Positions 1 to 8,080 of a stretch of DNA of 64,000 nt are shown here, piece by piece. Under the pieces are notes generated by a model. That model worked only from the letters and a program-made list of their open reading frames with translations. It had not been told where the DNA came from and searched no databases. Origin of the DNA: Roseovarius confluentis (GTDB lineage Bacteria; Pseudomonadota; Alphaproteobacteria; Rhodobacterales; Rhodobacteraceae); assembly GCF_002917925.1 (NCBI RefSeq), contig NZ_PPFE01000013.1, positions 24,760 to 88,759 on the forward strand. The letters run 5' to 3'. How positions within the stretch are numbered: the first letter of the stretch is position 1; each line of letters opens with the position of its first letter. The position numbers were made by a program, and so were the translations under genes.

Positions 1-50
1 GCCTCGCGCTCGATCTGGGTCTCGAAGGGGCGAAAAACGTCTGCTGTCAT
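1..50 (-). CDS. tldD: start of probable TldD metalloprotease (partial)
   Basis: Only the first 16 codons are inside the window, reading leftward from an ATG at 50 and beginning MTADVFRPFETQIERE. A purine-rich GGAGCAGGAGC stretch sits just upstream as a ribosome binding site. From memory, TldD proteins of Rhodobacteraceae begin with a similar FRPFET segment and lie divergent from the cytochrome oxidase cluster; that is the basis for the name. Too little is present for a domain call, so the identity is an inference from the N-terminus and position. Confidence 0.42.
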   Translation of the reverse strand, partial: MTADVFRPFETQIERE

Positions 51-243
51 CTGCTTGCTCCTGCTCCTGGCGGCTGAAACGCCAATATTTTAACGGTTTC
101 AAAAGCGTCCGTTTGCCGCAACGCATTTCCTTGTACGCCCCGTAAGAATATTGTTATTTACACCGCGAACAACGGGATTCCATGGCCTGCGCCTTGGAAC
201 GTTCTGCAAAGACAAAACCGAACTAACGGGATCAGGGTGCAAC

Positions 244-1143
244 ATGCGCAAATTCACCAGCTTTCTGGCGACCATGATGGCCGCCGCAACGGCGCTTCCG
301 GCGATGGCTCAGGAAAATCTTGAAATCATCGGCAAGCCCGAAACGGGCGGGATTGGTTTTCAACCGGCGGCAACCGAGCTTGCGCGGGACCTGCAATGGC
401 TGGACGGCATGGTGCTGGTGATCATCACCGCGATCACCATCTTCGTCTGCGGCCTGCTGGGCTATTGCATCGTGCGCTACAATGCGAAAGCCAACCCGAA
501 ACCGGCCAGCTTTACCCACAACTCGCCGATCGAGGTGGCGTGGACCGTCGTGCCGATCGTGATCCTGGTCTTCATCGCGGCGTTCTCGCTGCCGGTGCTG
601 TTCAAGCAGCAGGAAATCCCCGAGGGCGACGTCAACATCAAGGTCACCGGCTACCAGTGGTACTGGGGCTATGAATACATGGACCACGACTTTGCCTTCG
701 ACAGCTACATGATCGGTGCACCGGCCACGGGCGGCGACAACCGCCTGACCGACGACGTGCGCGCGCAGCTGGAAGAGGCAGGTTACTCCGAGGACGAGTT
801 CCTGCTGGCCACCGACACCGCCGTCGTCGTGCCCGTGGGCCAGACGGTCGTGATGCAGGTCACCGGCGCGGACGTGATCCACAGCTGGACCATCCCCGCC
901 TTCGGCGTGAAGCAGGATGCGGTTCCGGGCCGGATCGCGCAGCTTTGGTTCACCGCCGAGAAGGAAGGCATCTATTTCGGCCAGTGCTCGGAACTGTGCG
1001 GCCAGGCGCATGCCTACATGCCGATCACGGTCAAGGTCGTCAGCCAGGAAGAGTATGACGCGTGGCTGGAAGGCGCGATCGACGAATACGCCGGCGACCC
1101 CTCGACGCTGCCCGACCGCGTGAAGCTGGCCTCCGCCGAGTAA
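244..1143 (+). CDS. ctaC: cytochrome c oxidase subunit II
   Basis: Subunit II of the aa3-type oxidase; it takes electrons from cytochrome c through the binuclear CuA centre on the periplasmic side. The start at 244 gives a signal peptide ending near ALPAMAQ; an upstream in-frame ATG at 151 would place a non-signal extension before it. Two membrane helices follow (about residues 47-70 and 95-115). The C-terminal cupredoxin domain shows the CuA ligands: His in DVIHSW, the CSELC pair of cysteines with Glu between, the His of QAHAY and the following Met. An aromatic stretch YQWYWGYEY is the electron entry region. It is the first gene of the oxidase/assembly run; no subunit I gene is present in the window. 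Confidence 0.95.
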   Translation: MRKFTSFLATMMAAATALPAMAQENLEIIGKPETGGIGFQPAATELARDLQWLDGMVLVIITAITIFVCGLLGYCIVRYNAKANPKPASFTHNSPIEVAWTVVPIVILVFIAAFSLPVLFKQQEIPEGDVNIKVTGYQWYWGYEYMDHDFAFDSYMIGAPATGGDNRLTDDVRAQLEEAGYSEDEFLLATDTAVVVPVGQTVVMQVTGADVIHSWTIPAFGVKQDAVPGRIAQLWFTAEKEGIYFGQCSELCGQAHAYMPITVKVVSQEEYDAWLEGAIDEYAGDPSTLPDRVKLASAE

Positions 1144-1229
1144 AAGACAGCCGGGGCGCGCAGCACGCGCGCCCCATGCCATCCCCCGCAGGATGCGCCC
1201 CCGGGCGCATCCCGTGTTTCGGAGACGAC

Positions 1230-2177
1230 ATGAGCGACGCAAGTCTGAACACCACCAGTGTGAAGAGCCTCGAGGACGAGGCCACCTTCGGCGATTTCTT
1301 CGCGTTGCTGAAGCCGCGCGTGATGACGCTGGTGGTATTCACCGCCTTTGTCGGACTGATCGCCGCGCCCGTGTCGGTGCACCCGGTGGTGGGCTTTGCC
1401 GCGATCCTGTTCATCGCCGTGGGCGGCGGTGCGTCGGGCGCGCTCAACATGTGGTGGGATGCCGATATCGACGCGGTGATGAAACGCACCGCCAAGCGCC
1501 CCATCCCGGCGGGCAAGGTCACGCGGGACGAGGCGTTCGCCTTCGGCGTGGCGCTGTCGGGCTTCTCGGTGGTCATGCTGGGGCTGGCGACCAACCTGCT
1601 GGCGGCCGGTCTGCTGGCCTTTACCATCTTTTTCTACATCGTGATCTACACCATGTGGCTGAAACGCTGGACACCGCAGAACATCGTGATCGGTGGCGCG
1701 GCGGGCGCCTTCCCCCCGATGATCGGCTGGGCCGCGGCCACTGGCTCGGTCTCGGTCGAGGCGGTGCTGATGTTCTGCCTGACCTTCATGTGGACGCCGC
1801 CGCATTTCTGGGCCTTGGCGCTTTTCACCAAGATGGATTACGACAACGCGCAGGTGCCGATGCTGACCGTGACCCACGGCCGCCGGTCGACCCGCGTGCA
1901 CATCCTGGTCTATACCATCCTGCTGGCCGCGCTGGCCATCGGGCTGGGCTTTACCAGCGTGGGCGGCCCGCTTTACCTGGCCGTTGCCGTGGTGCTGAAC
2001 CTCAACTTCCTGAAAGGGGCCGTGGACATCTGGCGCCGGGACGAGGCCGCCTCGGAGGCCGACAAATATCTGGCCGAGCGCAAGTTCTTCAAGGCGTCGC
2101 TGCTGTACCTTTTCGCCCATTTCGGCGCAATTGCCGCCGAGGCGCTGCTGGCGCCCTACGGATTGGGAGGCTGGTAA
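1230..2177 (+). CDS. ctaB: protoheme IX farnesyltransferase (heme O synthase)
   Basis: UbiA-family membrane prenyltransferase that adds a farnesyl group to heme B, making heme O, the precursor of heme A for the oxidase. The chosen ATG at 1230 gives 315 residues, the family's usual size; the open frame extends upstream to 1062 without homologous-looking sequence. The first aspartate-rich motif is seen in NMWWDADIDAVMKRTAKRP (about residues 75-93) and the second in FTKMDYDNAQVPML. Multiple hydrophobic segments (about nine) are present. It lies 87 bases after ctaC and 3 bases before the small membrane protein, so co-transcription is likely. Confidence 0.95.
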   Translation: MSDASLNTTSVKSLEDEATFGDFFALLKPRVMTLVVFTAFVGLIAAPVSVHPVVGFAAILFIAVGGGASGALNMWWDADIDAVMKRTAKRPIPAGKVTRDEAFAFGVALSGFSVVMLGLATNLLAAGLLAFTIFFYIVIYTMWLKRWTPQNIVIGGAAGAFPPMIGWAAATGSVSVEAVLMFCLTFMWTPPHFWALALFTKMDYDNAQVPMLTVTHGRRSTRVHILVYTILLAALAIGLGFTSVGGPLYLAVAVVLNLNFLKGAVDIWRRDEAASEADKYLAERKFFKASLLYLFAHFGAIAAEALLAPYGLGGW

Positions 2178-2180
2178 GCC

Positions 2181-2339
2181 ATGTCCCTGTCGCGCCAACA
2201 CGAAATGCACAAGCGCCGCTTTTCGCGGAACCTTGGCCTTGGCCTCGTGCTGGCCGCTTTTGTCGCACTTGTGTTCGGGCTGACCATTGCCAAGGTTTCT
2301 GACGACGATTTCGCGGTGACGACGGAGGAGGCAAGCTGA
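2181..2339 (+). CDS. small single-span membrane protein of the oxidase cluster (CoxF-like)
   Basis: A 52-residue product beginning MSLSRQHEMHKRRFSRN: a basic N-terminus, one hydrophobic helix (about residues 18-37) and a short acidic tail. It starts three bases after ctaB and its stop TGA shares one base with the ATG of ctaG. A small single-span protein in this position is typical of Rhodobacterales and related alphaproteobacterial ctaB-ctaG clusters; its precise role in oxidase assembly is not established by sequence. The basic-cytoplasmic arrangement predicts the C-terminus in the periplasm. Confidence 0.75.
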   Translation: MSLSRQHEMHKRRFSRNLGLGLVLAAFVALVFGLTIAKVSDDDFAVTTEEAS

Positions 2340-2926
2340 TGGCGATGGACCGGAATACCAAGACGGTGATGCGGCTGGTGGCGGTGGGCGTCACGATGGG
2401 GGCGCTGGCCTGGGCGTCAGTGCCGCTGTACGACTGGTTCTGCCGGGTCACCGGCTATGGCGGCGAGACCAACGTGGCGGATCTCGGCTCGGACGAGATC
2501 CTGGACCGGACGATCAAGGTGCGGTTCGACGCCAGCAACGAGCGCGGCTTCCCGTGGGAGTTCAAGCCGGTGCAGCGCGAGATGGAGATCCGCATCGGCG
2601 AGACGGGCCTTGCCTTCTACGAGGCGTATAACCCGACCGATCGTCCGATTGCGGGATCGGCCACCTATAATGTCACCCCGTTCGAGGCCGGCGGCTTCTT
2701 TACCAAGATCGATTGCTTCTGCTTTACGCAGCAGGTTCTGCAACCGGGCGAACGCGTGCAGATGCCGGTGACGTTTTTCGTCGACCCCGAGATTGTCGAC
2801 GACCGCGACGCCAAGTACACCAAGACAATTACTTTGGGCTACACGTTCTACGAGACGGAGATGCCCGAAGACGAAACGCAGGCCGCGCTCGACAAGGGCG
2901 AGACACCTGATAATAACGTGAACTGA
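2339..2926 (+). CDS. ctaG: cytochrome c oxidase assembly protein CtaG/Cox11
   Basis: Copper chaperone that delivers Cu to the CuB site of oxidase subunit I. The 195-residue protein has an N-terminal membrane anchor (about residues 10-30) ending at VPLYDWFCRVTGYGG, a conserved Cox11 signature, and a periplasmic immunoglobulin-like domain. The copper-binding motif CFCF is present in KIDCFCFTQQ (about residues 124-133). The start overlaps the stop of the preceding small gene by one base, which supports translational coupling, and ctaE follows after 26 bases. Confidence 0.94.
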   Translation: MAMDRNTKTVMRLVAVGVTMGALAWASVPLYDWFCRVTGYGGETNVADLGSDEILDRTIKVRFDASNERGFPWEFKPVQREMEIRIGETGLAFYEAYNPTDRPIAGSATYNVTPFEAGGFFTKIDCFCFTQQVLQPGERVQMPVTFFVDPEIVDDRDAKYTKTITLGYTFYETEMPEDETQAALDKGETPDNNVN

Positions 2927-2952
2927 GAGCCACCGACGAGGGACCAAGCCAG

Positions 2953-3753
2953 ATGGCACATGAAAAAAATCACGACTACCACATTCTGAACCCCTCAATC
3001 TGGCCCTTGCTGGGCGCACTTGCCGGGTTTGTCATGCTGTTCGGCGCGGTGCTGTTCTTCCACGGCAGCGGGCCGTGGATGCTGCTGGCCGGCTTCGTGG
3101 GCGTCGCCTACGTGATGTTCGGCTGGTGGGCCGACACGATCAAGGAGAACCACGCAGGCGATCACACGCCGGTGGTGCGGATCGGCCTGCGCTACGGCTT
3201 CATCATGTTCATCATGTCCGAGGTCATGTTCTTCGCGGCCTGGTTCTGGAGCTTCTTCAAGCACGCGATCTACCCGATGGGCGAGATGTCCCCGATCCAG
3301 GACGGCGTCTGGCCTCCGGCGGGGATCGAGACGTTCGACCCCTGGCACCTGCCGCTGATCAACACGCTGATCCTGCTGTGCTCTGGGATGGCGGCGACCT
3401 GGGCGCACCACGCGCTGGTGCACGAGGACAACCGCGACGACATCAAGTGGGGCCTGACCATCGCCATTGCGCTGGGCGCGATCTTTACCGTGTTGCAAGC
3501 CTATGAATACAGCCACGCGGCCTTCGGCTTCTCCGGCAACATCTACGGCGCCAACTTCTTCATGGCGACGGGCTTTCACGGGGCGCACGTGGTGATCGGC
3601 ACGATCTTCCTGTTCGTCTGCCTGATGCGGGTGCTGAAGGGCCATTTCACCCCGGAAAACCACATCGGCTTCGAGGCCGCCGCCTGGTACTGGCACTTCG
3701 TCGACGTGGTGTGGCTGTTCCTGTTCGCCGCGGTCTACATCTGGGGCGGCTGA
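2953..3753 (+). CDS. ctaE: cytochrome c oxidase subunit III
   Basis: Heme-copper oxidase subunit III, a 266-residue integral membrane protein with about seven hydrophobic segments. It stabilises subunit I and supports proton uptake. Typical landmarks are the N-terminal HDYHILNPSIWP, the YGFIMFIMSEVMFFAAWFW helix, and the C-terminal AAWYWHFVDVVWLFLF helix with the conserved His and Asp. An AGGGACC stretch precedes the ATG. The stop at 3753 is followed immediately by the palindrome described separately. Confidence 0.95.
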   Translation: MAHEKNHDYHILNPSIWPLLGALAGFVMLFGAVLFFHGSGPWMLLAGFVGVAYVMFGWWADTIKENHAGDHTPVVRIGLRYGFIMFIMSEVMFFAAWFWSFFKHAIYPMGEMSPIQDGVWPPAGIETFDPWHLPLINTLILLCSGMAATWAHHALVHEDNRDDIKWGLTIAIALGAIFTVLQAYEYSHAAFGFSGNIYGANFFMATGFHGAHVVIGTIFLFVCLMRVLKGHFTPENHIGFEAAAWYWHFVDVVWLFLFAAVYIWGG

Positions 3754-3810
3754 AGAATTTTCGTACGAAAATTCTCTGCCTCCGGCGGGGATACTTGAAG
3801 CCAGAGGAAG
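3754..3810. repeat. 22-bp perfect palindrome plus dispersed GCCTCCGGCGGGG element
   Basis: Positions 3754-3775 are a perfect palindrome centred on TTCGTACGAA. It is followed at 3778 by GCCTCCGGCGGGGATACTTG and a purine-rich tail. The palindrome core recurs at 47411-47434. The second part matches, with substitutions, the reverse strand of 39667-39707. I interpret it as a dispersed intergenic repeat; the palindrome could also act as a hairpin terminator or processing site between ctaE and surf1, although no T-run follows. Confidence 0.7.
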
Positions 3811-3855
3811 ATGCGGAGGGGGTGCCTTCCGCAATTTCGCGTCAGATGGGGCGTC

Positions 3856-4545
3856 ATGCAGAGAAACCTGTTACTTCCGCTGATCTTCGGCCTGGCCGGT
3901 GCGGCCGTGCTGAGCTGGCTGGGCGTGTGGCAAATGCAGCGGCTGGAGTGGAAGGAAGGCATCCTGTCGCAGATCGAGACGCGGATCGCCGCTGAGCCTG
4001 TGGCCCTGCCCGAGAGTTTCGATCCCGAGGCCGACAGGTACCTGCCGGTTACCGTGACCGGGCAATTCGGCGAGGGCGCGCTGCGGGTTCTGGTCAGCCG
4101 CAAGCAGGTGGGGGCGGGATACCTGGTGATCTCGCCGTTCGAGACCGCGACGGGGCGGCGCATCCTGGTGGATCGCGGCTTTATCCGGCAAAGTGACACG
4201 CTGGAGCCTGCGCCCGACAGCGAACTGACCGTCGCCGGCAACCTGCACTGGCCCGAAGACCGCAACAGCTCGACGCCCGAGAACGATGTCGCGGGCAACA
4301 CGTGGTTCGCAAGGGACCTGGGCCAGATGGCCGACGTGCTGGACACCGAGCCGGTGTTGCTGGTGGCACGTGAATTGTCGCAACCTGAGGACGCCGTGAC
4401 GCCCTTGCCGGTGGACACCGCGCACATTCCGAACGATCACTTGCAATATGCGATCACCTGGTTCTCGCTGGCCGCCATCTGGCTGGGGATGACCGCATTC
4501 TATATCTTCCGCGGCCGTGGCGCCGCAAAAGGACTGGACCGATGA
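3856..4545 (+). CDS. surf1: SURF1 family oxidase assembly protein
   Basis: Membrane protein that helps insert heme A into subunit I of cytochrome c oxidase. The start at 3856 (MQRNLLLPLIFGLAGA) puts a transmembrane helix at residues 4-22, the usual SURF1 topology; the earlier ATG at 3811 falls in repeat sequence. Family landmarks are LGVWQMQRLEWKE just after the first helix, RILVDRGFI in the middle, and a second helix near the C-terminus (LQYAITWFSLAAIWLGMTAF). 229 residues is normal length. Its stop overlaps the thrC start as ATGA. Confidence 0.92.
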   Translation: MQRNLLLPLIFGLAGAAVLSWLGVWQMQRLEWKEGILSQIETRIAAEPVALPESFDPEADRYLPVTVTGQFGEGALRVLVSRKQVGAGYLVISPFETATGRRILVDRGFIRQSDTLEPAPDSELTVAGNLHWPEDRNSSTPENDVAGNTWFARDLGQMADVLDTEPVLLVARELSQPEDAVTPLPVDTAHIPNDHLQYAITWFSLAAIWLGMTAFYIFRGRGAAKGLDR

Positions 4546-5930
4546 AATACATCTCGACCCGGGGCAACGCGCCCGTCTTGAGTTTCGAGGAAGCCATGCT
4601 GACCGGGCTGGCGCGGGACGGGGGGCTCTACCTGCCCGAGAGCATCCCGGCGCTTTCGGCGGACGACATCAAGGCGCTGCACGGCGTCAGCTATGAAGAG
4701 GCGGCGTTTAGCATCATGCGGCCCTTCATTGGCGACGCCTTCACCGATGACGAGTTCCGCACCATCATCGCCAAGACCTATGCCGGGTTCGGCCACGCCG
4801 CACGCGCGCCGTTGAAGCAACTGGACGCCGGGCATTTCCTGCTGGAGCTGTTTCACGGCCCCACGCTCGCGTTCAAGGACTTTGCGATGCAACTCATCGG
4901 TCAGCTTTTCGAGGCGTCGCTCAAACGCTCGGGCGACCGGGTGTGCATCGTGGGCGCGACCTCGGGCGATACCGGCTCGGCCGCGATCGAAGCGTTCCGG
5001 GGGCTGAACAAGGTGGATGTCTTCATCCTCTACCCCCATGGTCGGGTCAGCGAGGTGCAGCGGCGGCAGATGACCACGCCCACCGAGGACAACGTGCACG
5101 CCATCGCCGTGGACGGCGATTTCGACGCCTGCCAGGCGCGGGTGAAGGACATGTTCAACGATTTTCAGTTCCGCGATGCGGTCGGCCTGGCCGGGGTGAA
5201 CTCGATCAACTGGGCGCGGGTTCTGGCGCAGGTGGTGTACTATTTCACCTCCGCCGTGTCGCTGGGCGCGCCGGAGCGCAAGGTCAGTTTCACCGTGCCC
5301 ACGGGCAATTTCGGCGACATCTTCGCAGGCTACATCGCCAAGCGCATGGGCCTGCCGATCGATCAGCTGATCGTCGCCACCAACCAGAACGACATCCTGC
5401 ATCGCTGCCTGACCACGTCGGAATACCGGCCCGACGGCGTGATCCCGTCGATCAGCCCGTCGATGGATATCCAGGTCAGCTCCAATTTCGAGCGGGCGCT
5501 TTACTATGCCTACGATCAGGACGGCGCGGCCGTGGCGCAGCTGATGGACGAGCTGAAGGCCGGCGGCTTCTCGGTCAGCCAGGGCGCGCTGGAGGCCTTG
5601 CAGGAGAGCTTCGCCTCGGGCCGCTGCGCTGAGGACGAGACCCGCGCGACGATCTTGGAGACGTGGAACGCCGCCGGGGAACTGCTGTGCCCGCATTCCG
5701 CCGTGGGCGTGAAGGTGGCCGAGGAAATGCGCGACGCGGCCACCCCGATGATCACGCTGGCGACGGCGCACCCGGCGAAATTCCCGGCGGCGGTGGAAGA
5801 GGCCAGCGGCCAACATCCCCCCTTGCCGGAACGTATGGCCGACCTGTATGAGCGGTCGGAACGCGTGACGCGGGTCGAGAACGACCTTGCCGCCATCGAA
5901 ACCCTCATCAAGGACCGCATCCCGAATTGA
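4542..5930 (+). CDS. thrC: threonine synthase
   Basis: PLP enzyme converting O-phospho-homoserine to threonine. The 462-residue protein begins MKYISTRGNAPVLSFEEA, the typical long-form (class II, fungal-like) ThrC start. The PLP lysine is in HGPTLAFKDFAMQ, and the phosphate-binding loop is GATSGDTGSAA. It overlaps surf1 by four bases at its start and the M16 peptidase at its stop, so a housekeeping biosynthetic gene is embedded at the end of the oxidase cluster, an arrangement common in Rhodobacterales. Confidence 0.96.
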   Translation: MKYISTRGNAPVLSFEEAMLTGLARDGGLYLPESIPALSADDIKALHGVSYEEAAFSIMRPFIGDAFTDDEFRTIIAKTYAGFGHAARAPLKQLDAGHFLLELFHGPTLAFKDFAMQLIGQLFEASLKRSGDRVCIVGATSGDTGSAAIEAFRGLNKVDVFILYPHGRVSEVQRRQMTTPTEDNVHAIAVDGDFDACQARVKDMFNDFQFRDAVGLAGVNSINWARVLAQVVYYFTSAVSLGAPERKVSFTVPTGNFGDIFAGYIAKRMGLPIDQLIVATNQNDILHRCLTTSEYRPDGVIPSISPSMDIQVSSNFERALYYAYDQDGAAVAQLMDELKAGGFSVSQGALEALQESFASGRCAEDETRATILETWNAAGELLCPHSAVGVKVAEEMRDAATPMITLATAHPAKFPAAVEEASGQHPPLPERMADLYERSERVTRVENDLAAIETLIKDRIPN

Positions 5931-7189
5931 CCGTCAACCTGACCACTCTCGACAACGGATTTCGCATCGTCACCGAACATATGCCCGGCCTGCAATCGGC
6001 GGCCATCGGCGTGTGGGTTCTGGCTGGCGCCCGGCACGAGGACGCCGCGCAGAACGGTATCGCGCATTTCCTCGAACACATGGCCTTCAAGGGCACCAAG
6101 CGGCGCAACGCGCTGGAAATCGCAGAGGCGATCGAGGATGTGGGCGGCTATATCAATGCCTATACCAGCCGCGAGGTGACGGCCTATTATGCCCGCGTTC
6201 TGGCCGATGACGTGCCGCTGGCGCTGGACGTGGTGTCTGACATTCTGCGTAACCCGGTGTTTGACGCGCGCGAGATCGAGGTGGAGCGGGGCGTGATCCT
6301 GCAGGAGATCGGGCAGGCGCTGGACACGCCTGACGACATCATTTTCGACTGGTTGCAGGAGCAGGCCTATCCCAACCATCCGCTGGGCCGCACCATCCTT
6401 GGCCCCGAGGAACGGGTGCGCAGCTTTTCGCGGGATGACCTGACGCGGTTCGTCGATCAGCGCTATCGTCCGGGGCAGATGATCCTGTCCGCTGCCGGTG
6501 CCGTGGATCACGATGCGCTGGTCAAACTGGCCGAAGAGGCGTTCGGCGACATGCAGCCCTCCAAAACCATCGCGCCGCCGACTGCCAAGTTCGCCGGTGG
6601 CGAGACGCGCACCGTGCGCACGCTGGAGCAGGCGCATTTCGCCATGGCGTTCGAAAGCTCGAACTATTCCAGCCCGGACATTCACACCGCGCAGATCTAT
6701 GCCTCGGCGCTGGGCGGCTCGATGTCCTCGCGCCTGTTCCAGGAGATCCGCGAGCGGCGGGGGCTGTGCTATACGATCTTCGCGCAGGCCGGGGCCTATT
6801 CGGATACCGGGATGCTGACGATCTATGCCGGGACCTCGGCGGACGAGATGGCAAGCCTTGGCTGGCTGACGGTGGACGAGATGAAGCGCGCAGCCGAGGA
6901 TTTCAGCCAGGCCGAGCTGGACCGGGCGCGCGCGCAGATGAAGGCCGGGTTGCTGATGGGGCTGGAAAGCCCGTCGAACCGGGCCGAGCGGTCGGCGCGC
7001 ATGATGCAGATCTGGGGCCGGGTGCCCGACCTCGACGAAGTGGTCGAGCGGATCGACGCGGTCACGCTTGCAGATCTCAAATCCCATGCCGAGGTGATCG
7101 CGACGCAAGCGCCTGCCGCGCTGGCGCTTTACGGGCCCGTGAGCCATGCACCGTCACTGCAGACCTTGCAGGAAAGGCGCGCGGCCTGA
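5927..7189 (+). CDS. M16 (pitrilysin) family zinc peptidase
   Basis: A 420-residue zinc metallopeptidase related to mitochondrial processing peptidase beta and bacterial PepR-type proteins. The inverted zinc motif HxxEH is visible in NGIAHFLEHMAFKGT (about residues 46-60), with the distal zinc glutamate in the REIEVERGVILQEI helix. The C-terminal inactive M16 domain follows. The start is TTG at 5927, overlapping the thrC stop (TTGA), which leaves no room for an ATG. No signal peptide is seen, so a cytoplasmic peptide-processing role is likely; the substrate is unknown. Confidence 0.9.
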   Translation: MTVNLTTLDNGFRIVTEHMPGLQSAAIGVWVLAGARHEDAAQNGIAHFLEHMAFKGTKRRNALEIAEAIEDVGGYINAYTSREVTAYYARVLADDVPLALDVVSDILRNPVFDAREIEVERGVILQEIGQALDTPDDIIFDWLQEQAYPNHPLGRTILGPEERVRSFSRDDLTRFVDQRYRPGQMILSAAGAVDHDALVKLAEEAFGDMQPSKTIAPPTAKFAGGETRTVRTLEQAHFAMAFESSNYSSPDIHTAQIYASALGGSMSSRLFQEIRERRGLCYTIFAQAGAYSDTGMLTIYAGTSADEMASLGWLTVDEMKRAAEDFSQAELDRARAQMKAGLLMGLESPSNRAERSARMMQIWGRVPDLDEVVERIDAVTLADLKSHAEVIATQAPAALALYGPVSHAPSLQTLQERRAA

Positions 7190-7773
7190 TGTTCCTGCCG
7201 CGCCGGAAGATCCGGATCGAGACGGAACGCCTGACCTTGCGCGAGCCCGTCCTGACCGACTTCCGCGAGTGGTCTTCCTTGCGCGAAGGCAGCGCCGATT
7301 TCCTGACCCCGTGGGAGCCGCAATGGGCCGCCGACCACCTGTCGCGCAAGGGATTTGCGAACCGGGTCTACTGGTCGCAGCGGTCAATCTCCTCGGGGTC
7401 GGCGGTGCCGCTGTTCCTGTTCCGGCGCGAAGATGATGCGCTGGTGGGCGCGATCACGCTGGACAATATCCGCCGTGGCCCGGCTCAATCGGGGACGCTG
7501 GGTTACTGGACAGGCCAGCCCTATGCGCGGATGGGTTACATGCGCGAGGCATTGCAGGCGATGTCGCATTATGCGTTCGAGCGGTTGGACCTGTCACGGC
7601 TGGAGGCGGCCTGCCTGCCGGAAAACGCGCCGTCTCGGAGGCTTTTGGAAAGCTGCGGGTTCAAGTACGAGGGCGTGGCGCAGAGTTACTTGCAGATCGC
7701 AGGGCGCTGGCGGACGCATGTTCTGTATGCCGCGCTGCGCGGCGACCGGCGCGGGCGGACGGATGTGGGGTAG
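7189..7773 (+). CDS. GNAT family N-acetyltransferase (RimJ-like)
   Basis: A 194-residue acetyltransferase of the RimJ/RimL type, which acetylates the alpha-amino group of ribosomal or other proteins. ATG at 7189 shares its A with the stop TGA of the M16 gene. Evidence is the N-terminal IRIETERLTLREP strand, the GTLGYWTGQPYARMGYMREAL acetyl-CoA loop region and the NAPSRRLLESCGFKYEG C-terminal segment characteristic of this group. It is the last gene of the overlapping run that starts with surf1; its substrate cannot be read from the sequence. Confidence 0.9.
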   Translation: MFLPRRKIRIETERLTLREPVLTDFREWSSLREGSADFLTPWEPQWAADHLSRKGFANRVYWSQRSISSGSAVPLFLFRREDDALVGAITLDNIRRGPAQSGTLGYWTGQPYARMGYMREALQAMSHYAFERLDLSRLEAACLPENAPSRRLLESCGFKYEGVAQSYLQIAGRWRTHVLYAALRGDRRGRTDVG

Positions 7774-7792
7774 GGCGGGGTTTCACCCCGCC
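7770..7792. repeat. REP-like hairpin at the end of the GNAT gene
   Basis: GTAGGGCGGGGTTTCACCCC continues to a perfect 8-bp stem (7774-7781 with 7785-7792, three-base loop). The GTAGGG(C/T)GGG head matches the REP units around the RAYT gene at 15.7-16.3 kb and the hairpin at 41131. It covers the stop codon of the acetyltransferase gene, as a REP unit also does at the RAYT stop. It could double as a transcription stop. Confidence 0.55.
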
Positions 7793-8003
7793 GCGACGAC
7801 TAACTGATCCTTCGCGCGGAATAAAGGCGCGGCGTAGACGCGCAGCCGCGCGATCGCCAGACCGCCCCCCGGGCTGGCGATTGTTTAACGTTGGTGCTCC
7901 GATTGAGTTTTTGCGGATTTGGCTGCGATAAAGTGCTCTGAATACCAGTTGGTTCGCCACCCCGCGGTCTGGCAATCCCGCGGCTACACTTAAGACGTAA
8001 GCA
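7793..8003. other. gene-free convergent interval
   Basis: Together with the flanking hairpins this is a ~300-base gap between two convergent genes. Short frames on both strands (for example minus 7800-8072) have no recognisable similarity, no good ribosome binding site and atypical composition. I see no RNA gene in it. Confidence 0.5.
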
Positions 8004-8033
8004 TAAAAAGAGGGGAGCCCGAAGACCCCCCTC
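8004..8033 (-). terminator. Rho-independent terminator of the DUF4394-like gene
   Basis: On the minus strand a GAGGGG...CCCCTC stem (8010-8015 with 8028-8033, loop with TTCGGG) is followed by TTTTT at 8005-8009. It lies 48 bases beyond the stop of the minus-strand gene ending at 8081, the expected geometry of an intrinsic terminator. Confidence 0.82.
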
Positions 8034-8080
8034 ATCACTCGTTACGAACCCAACAGAGAACTCGTTACGCAAGTCTTGGC

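Noticed and set aside
1062..1229. N-terminal extension of ctaB
   Set aside because: Overlaps the ctaC end, Arg-rich and unlike the family; ATG at 1230 gives the normal size.
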